Positions 63,201 through 64,000 of a DNA stretch of 64,000 bases are shown one piece after another. The notes below the pieces were generated by a model. It saw only the letters and a list, made by a program, of their open reading frames with translations, searched no databases and was not told the origin of the DNA. The position numbers and the translations under genes are program-made. This stretch comes from an uncultured Sunxiuqinia sp. (GTDB lineage Bacteria; Bacteroidota; Bacteroidia; Bacteroidales; Prolixibacteraceae). Where the stretch lies: positions 62,001-126,000 of the forward strand of contig NZ_CANLZV010000009.1 in assembly GCF_947495665.1 (NCBI RefSeq). Direction: 5' to 3'. Position 1 is the first letter of the stretch. Each line of letters opens with the position of its first letter.

Positions 63201-63939
63201 CTGCTTTCAAGGAAAGCACTGTTTCAATATCTTTTACTTCGAAAAAGTCTGGCTTATCTTGTGTTTTCGGAGCAAATTGCTCAACAACCGGTCCCTGCAC
63301 AAAGGAACAGTTATCTTTATAAGCCGAAACAATTTTATTAGGATTTTCTTTGGACGTTTTCTTAATCAGCTGAAAAAGTGACATTTCCTGCTCTTTACCA
63401 TCAATCACGAAAGTTCCGTTGAAGATTTTATGCCGACAGTGTTCCGAGTTTACTTGCGAAAAGCCAAACACTTCACCATCGGTTAACTTACGTCCCATTT
63501 TTTCAGCAACCGAATTCAGGTAGTCAATTTCCTCCTCACTTAAAGCCAGTCCTTCCTGCTCATTATAAGCGGCAATATCATCAATTTCCAGAATTGGCTC
63601 CGGTTTTTTATTGATCGTGAAAATTTCCTGATCCAGATTTTCATAAAGTCGTTTCAGCATAGGATCATAACCAGCTGATTGGTCAGGAACTTCAACAAAC
63701 TCTTCCATTCGCACAATACCGTTCAGCCCCATATTCTGCGTTATTTCAACCGCGTTGGTACTCCAGGGGGTTATCATTTCTTTGCGGGGGCCAACAAAAA
63801 AACCGGTTAATTTGTCTTGCTCAATCAAGGTCGCCTCGCCAAACAACCAGCTTAGCTTCTGCACGTCTCCATCCGAAAAAGAAACAGTAGTTTGAACAGC
63901 AATAATGCTGCTTTGAAAGGTTTTAAAGAATAAAATCAT
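60250..63939 (-). CDS. purL: Phosphoribosylformylglycinamidine synthase PurL (large single-chain form)
   Basis: A 1229-residue large-type FGAM synthase for the fourth step of purine synthesis (FGAR + glutamine + ATP to FGAM). The N-terminal PurS-like part is followed by the two ATP-grasp-like AIRS repeats (GFSQVNSEHCRHKIFNG, LKAETHNFPTTVEPF, GGAVSSVATGE). The C-terminal glutaminase has Cys in LGVCNGCQLM and the His-Glu of WIAHGEGKF. ATG 63939 (MILFFKTF) is the usual Bacteroidota start. The frame is open to a GTG at 63984, but the -7 box overlaps that position. The gene is complete. Confidence 0.97.
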   Translation of the reverse strand: MILFFKTFQSSIIAVQTTVSFSDGDVQKLSWLFGEATLIEQDKLTGFFVGPRKEMITPWSTNAVEITQNMGLNGIVRMEEFVEVPDQSAGYDPMLKRLYENLDQEIFTINKKPEPILEIDDIAAYNEQEGLALSEEEIDYLNSVAEKMGRKLTDGEVFGFSQVNSEHCRHKIFNGTFVIDGKEQEMSLFQLIKKTSKENPNKIVSAYKDNCSFVQGPVVEQFAPKTQDKPDFFEVKDIETVLSLKAETHNFPTTVEPFNGAATGTGGEIRDRIAGGKGSLPIAGTAVYMTSYPRSEGARNWEQATEERPWLYQTPEEILIKASNGASDFGNKFGQPLITGSVLTFEHFENYKKYGYDKVIMLAGGIGFGAKKDSLKDKPGIGDKVVLLGGDNYRIGMGGGAVSSVATGEFENAIELNAVQRANPEMQKRAYNAIRALAESDDNPIISIHDHGAGGHLNCLSELVEETGGKIDTSKLPVGDPTLSQKEIIGNESQERMGLVMSEKHVDLLKNIADRERAPMYVIGETTGDMQFTFENSKTGEKPIDWQLAYMFGNPPKTVLTDTTEKANFADLAYDQDKIETYLEDVLQLEAVACKDWLTNKVDRSVTGRIAKQQGAGKLHLPLNNVGVITLDYQGKSGFATTIGHAPVAGMINAESGSILSIAESLTNIIWAPMPDKMKSVSLSANWMWPAKNQGENARIYKAVKAASDFACALGINIPTGKDSMSMTQKYKDDVVYSPGTVIISASGEVTDVKKVVEPVAVNDASKPLYYIDLSSTPLVLGGSAFGQIINKLGQDAPTVADPAYFLKAFNTVQDLIEEELILAGHDVASGGLITSLLEMCFSDNETGLQLDLTGLGEQDTAKVFFNENPGIVIQAANAESLEAKLAEAGVKFVKIGQPAGKRTFSVKNFEAQFDLDIDSLRELWFKTSYLMDRKQSGEKLALERFKNYKKNELKYEFKNFTGKAADYGIDLNRRTPSGLKAAIIREKGVNGDREMAYMMYLAGLDVKDVHMTDLIAGRETLEDVNLIVFVGGFSNSDVLGSAKGWAGAFKYNEKARIALENFYKRKDTLSLGVCNGCQLMVELGLLYPEHEQRPKMLHNESHKFESAFVNVEIAENDSVMLKTMAGMKLGVWIAHGEGKFNLPYAEDQYHIPYKYSYDFYPANPNGSDYNTASLCSKDGRHLAMMPHMERAFKPWHWPYYPADRKKDEVAPWIEAFVNAREWIKKNKQ

Positions 63940-63983
63940 GTTGAATCGGTTAATGATTAAGAGATATGTTATATAACACACCA

Positions 63984-63991
63984 CAAAGATA
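63984..63991 (-). promoter_or_regulatory. -7 box of purL
   Basis: On the minus strand TATCTTTG followed by TGG, a good TAnnTTTG match, 44 bases before the ATG at 63939. It overlaps the upstream GTG and so excludes that as the start. Confidence 0.55.
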
Positions 63992-64000
63992 AAAATTCCT

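Noticed and set aside
1-64000. Mobile elements, CRISPR arrays, tRNA or rRNA genes
   Set aside because: No transposase, integrase, long terminal repeats, regular spacers or tRNA-like folds were seen on either strand by reading; a covariance-model scan would be the decisive test.

Overview
The window looks like chromosomal DNA of a Bacteroidota (likely Bacteroidales/Marinilabiliales-type) bacterium. The signs are three SusC/SusD pairs, ECF sigma/FecR pairs feeding STN-domain SusC receptors, long GH2 enzymes with signal peptides or lipoboxes, the Bacteroidota-type -7 box TAnnTTTG before many genes, and a large single-chain PurL. The genus cannot be read from the sequence. I saw no phage, insertion sequence, tRNA, rRNA or CRISPR array.

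Layout. (1) 1-2662, minus: a sugar-oxidation operon (RhaM-type mutarotase, L-fucose-dehydrogenase-like aldo/keto reductase, fuconolactonase-like amidohydrolase, zinc alcohol dehydrogenase cut by the window edge), with a divergent LacI regulator at 2856. (2) 4008-7671, plus: HrpB helicase, a DUF2293 protein and a YchJ-like protein. (3) 7993-14724, minus: ECF sigma, FecR, STN-SusC and SusD, closed by a terminator. (4) 15105-37160: a large carbohydrate locus, mostly minus strand. It holds a RhaT-like symporter, three GH2 enzymes, a SusC/SusD pair, a secreted SMP-30 lactonase, an SDR, an enolase-superfamily sugar-acid dehydratase, an RraA-like aldolase, a divergent AraC regulator (35135) and a GH29 alpha-L-fucosidase. 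(5) 37409-47499, plus: two adjacent ECF sigma genes, one FecR, STN-SusC, SusD, a PKD lipoprotein and an endoglycoceramidase-like GH5 lipoprotein. (6) 47630-63939: housekeeping and single genes: LolA, FtsK, carbamate kinase plus ornithine carbamoyltransferase, a TonB-dependent receptor, a lone ECF sigma, a DJ-1 protein, a TPR histidine kinase, a DUF1080 protein and PurL.

How they may work together. Regions 1 and 4 together could supply a non-phosphorylating deoxy-sugar route: GH29 and GH2 enzymes release sugars, SusC/D and a RhaT-like symporter import them, the mutarotase/dehydrogenase/lactonase make a sugar acid, and dehydratase plus aldolase or SDR finish it. L-fucose is the best guess, L-rhamnose the alternative. 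Region 5 looks like a dedicated glycolipid (glycosphingolipid) utilisation locus.

Two regulatory signals stand out. First, three promoters in region 4 share a direct-repeat operator (TGAACTAWATTWTC-type halves, 20-21 bp apart) placed 22-23 bp upstream of the -7 box, and one copy lies beside the AraC gene. Second, a plus-strand hairpin-hairpin-T-tract sits opposite the susC leader at about 24656-24759, as expected of a cis-antisense small RNA; a weaker analogue lies between fecR and susC at about 12926-13000.
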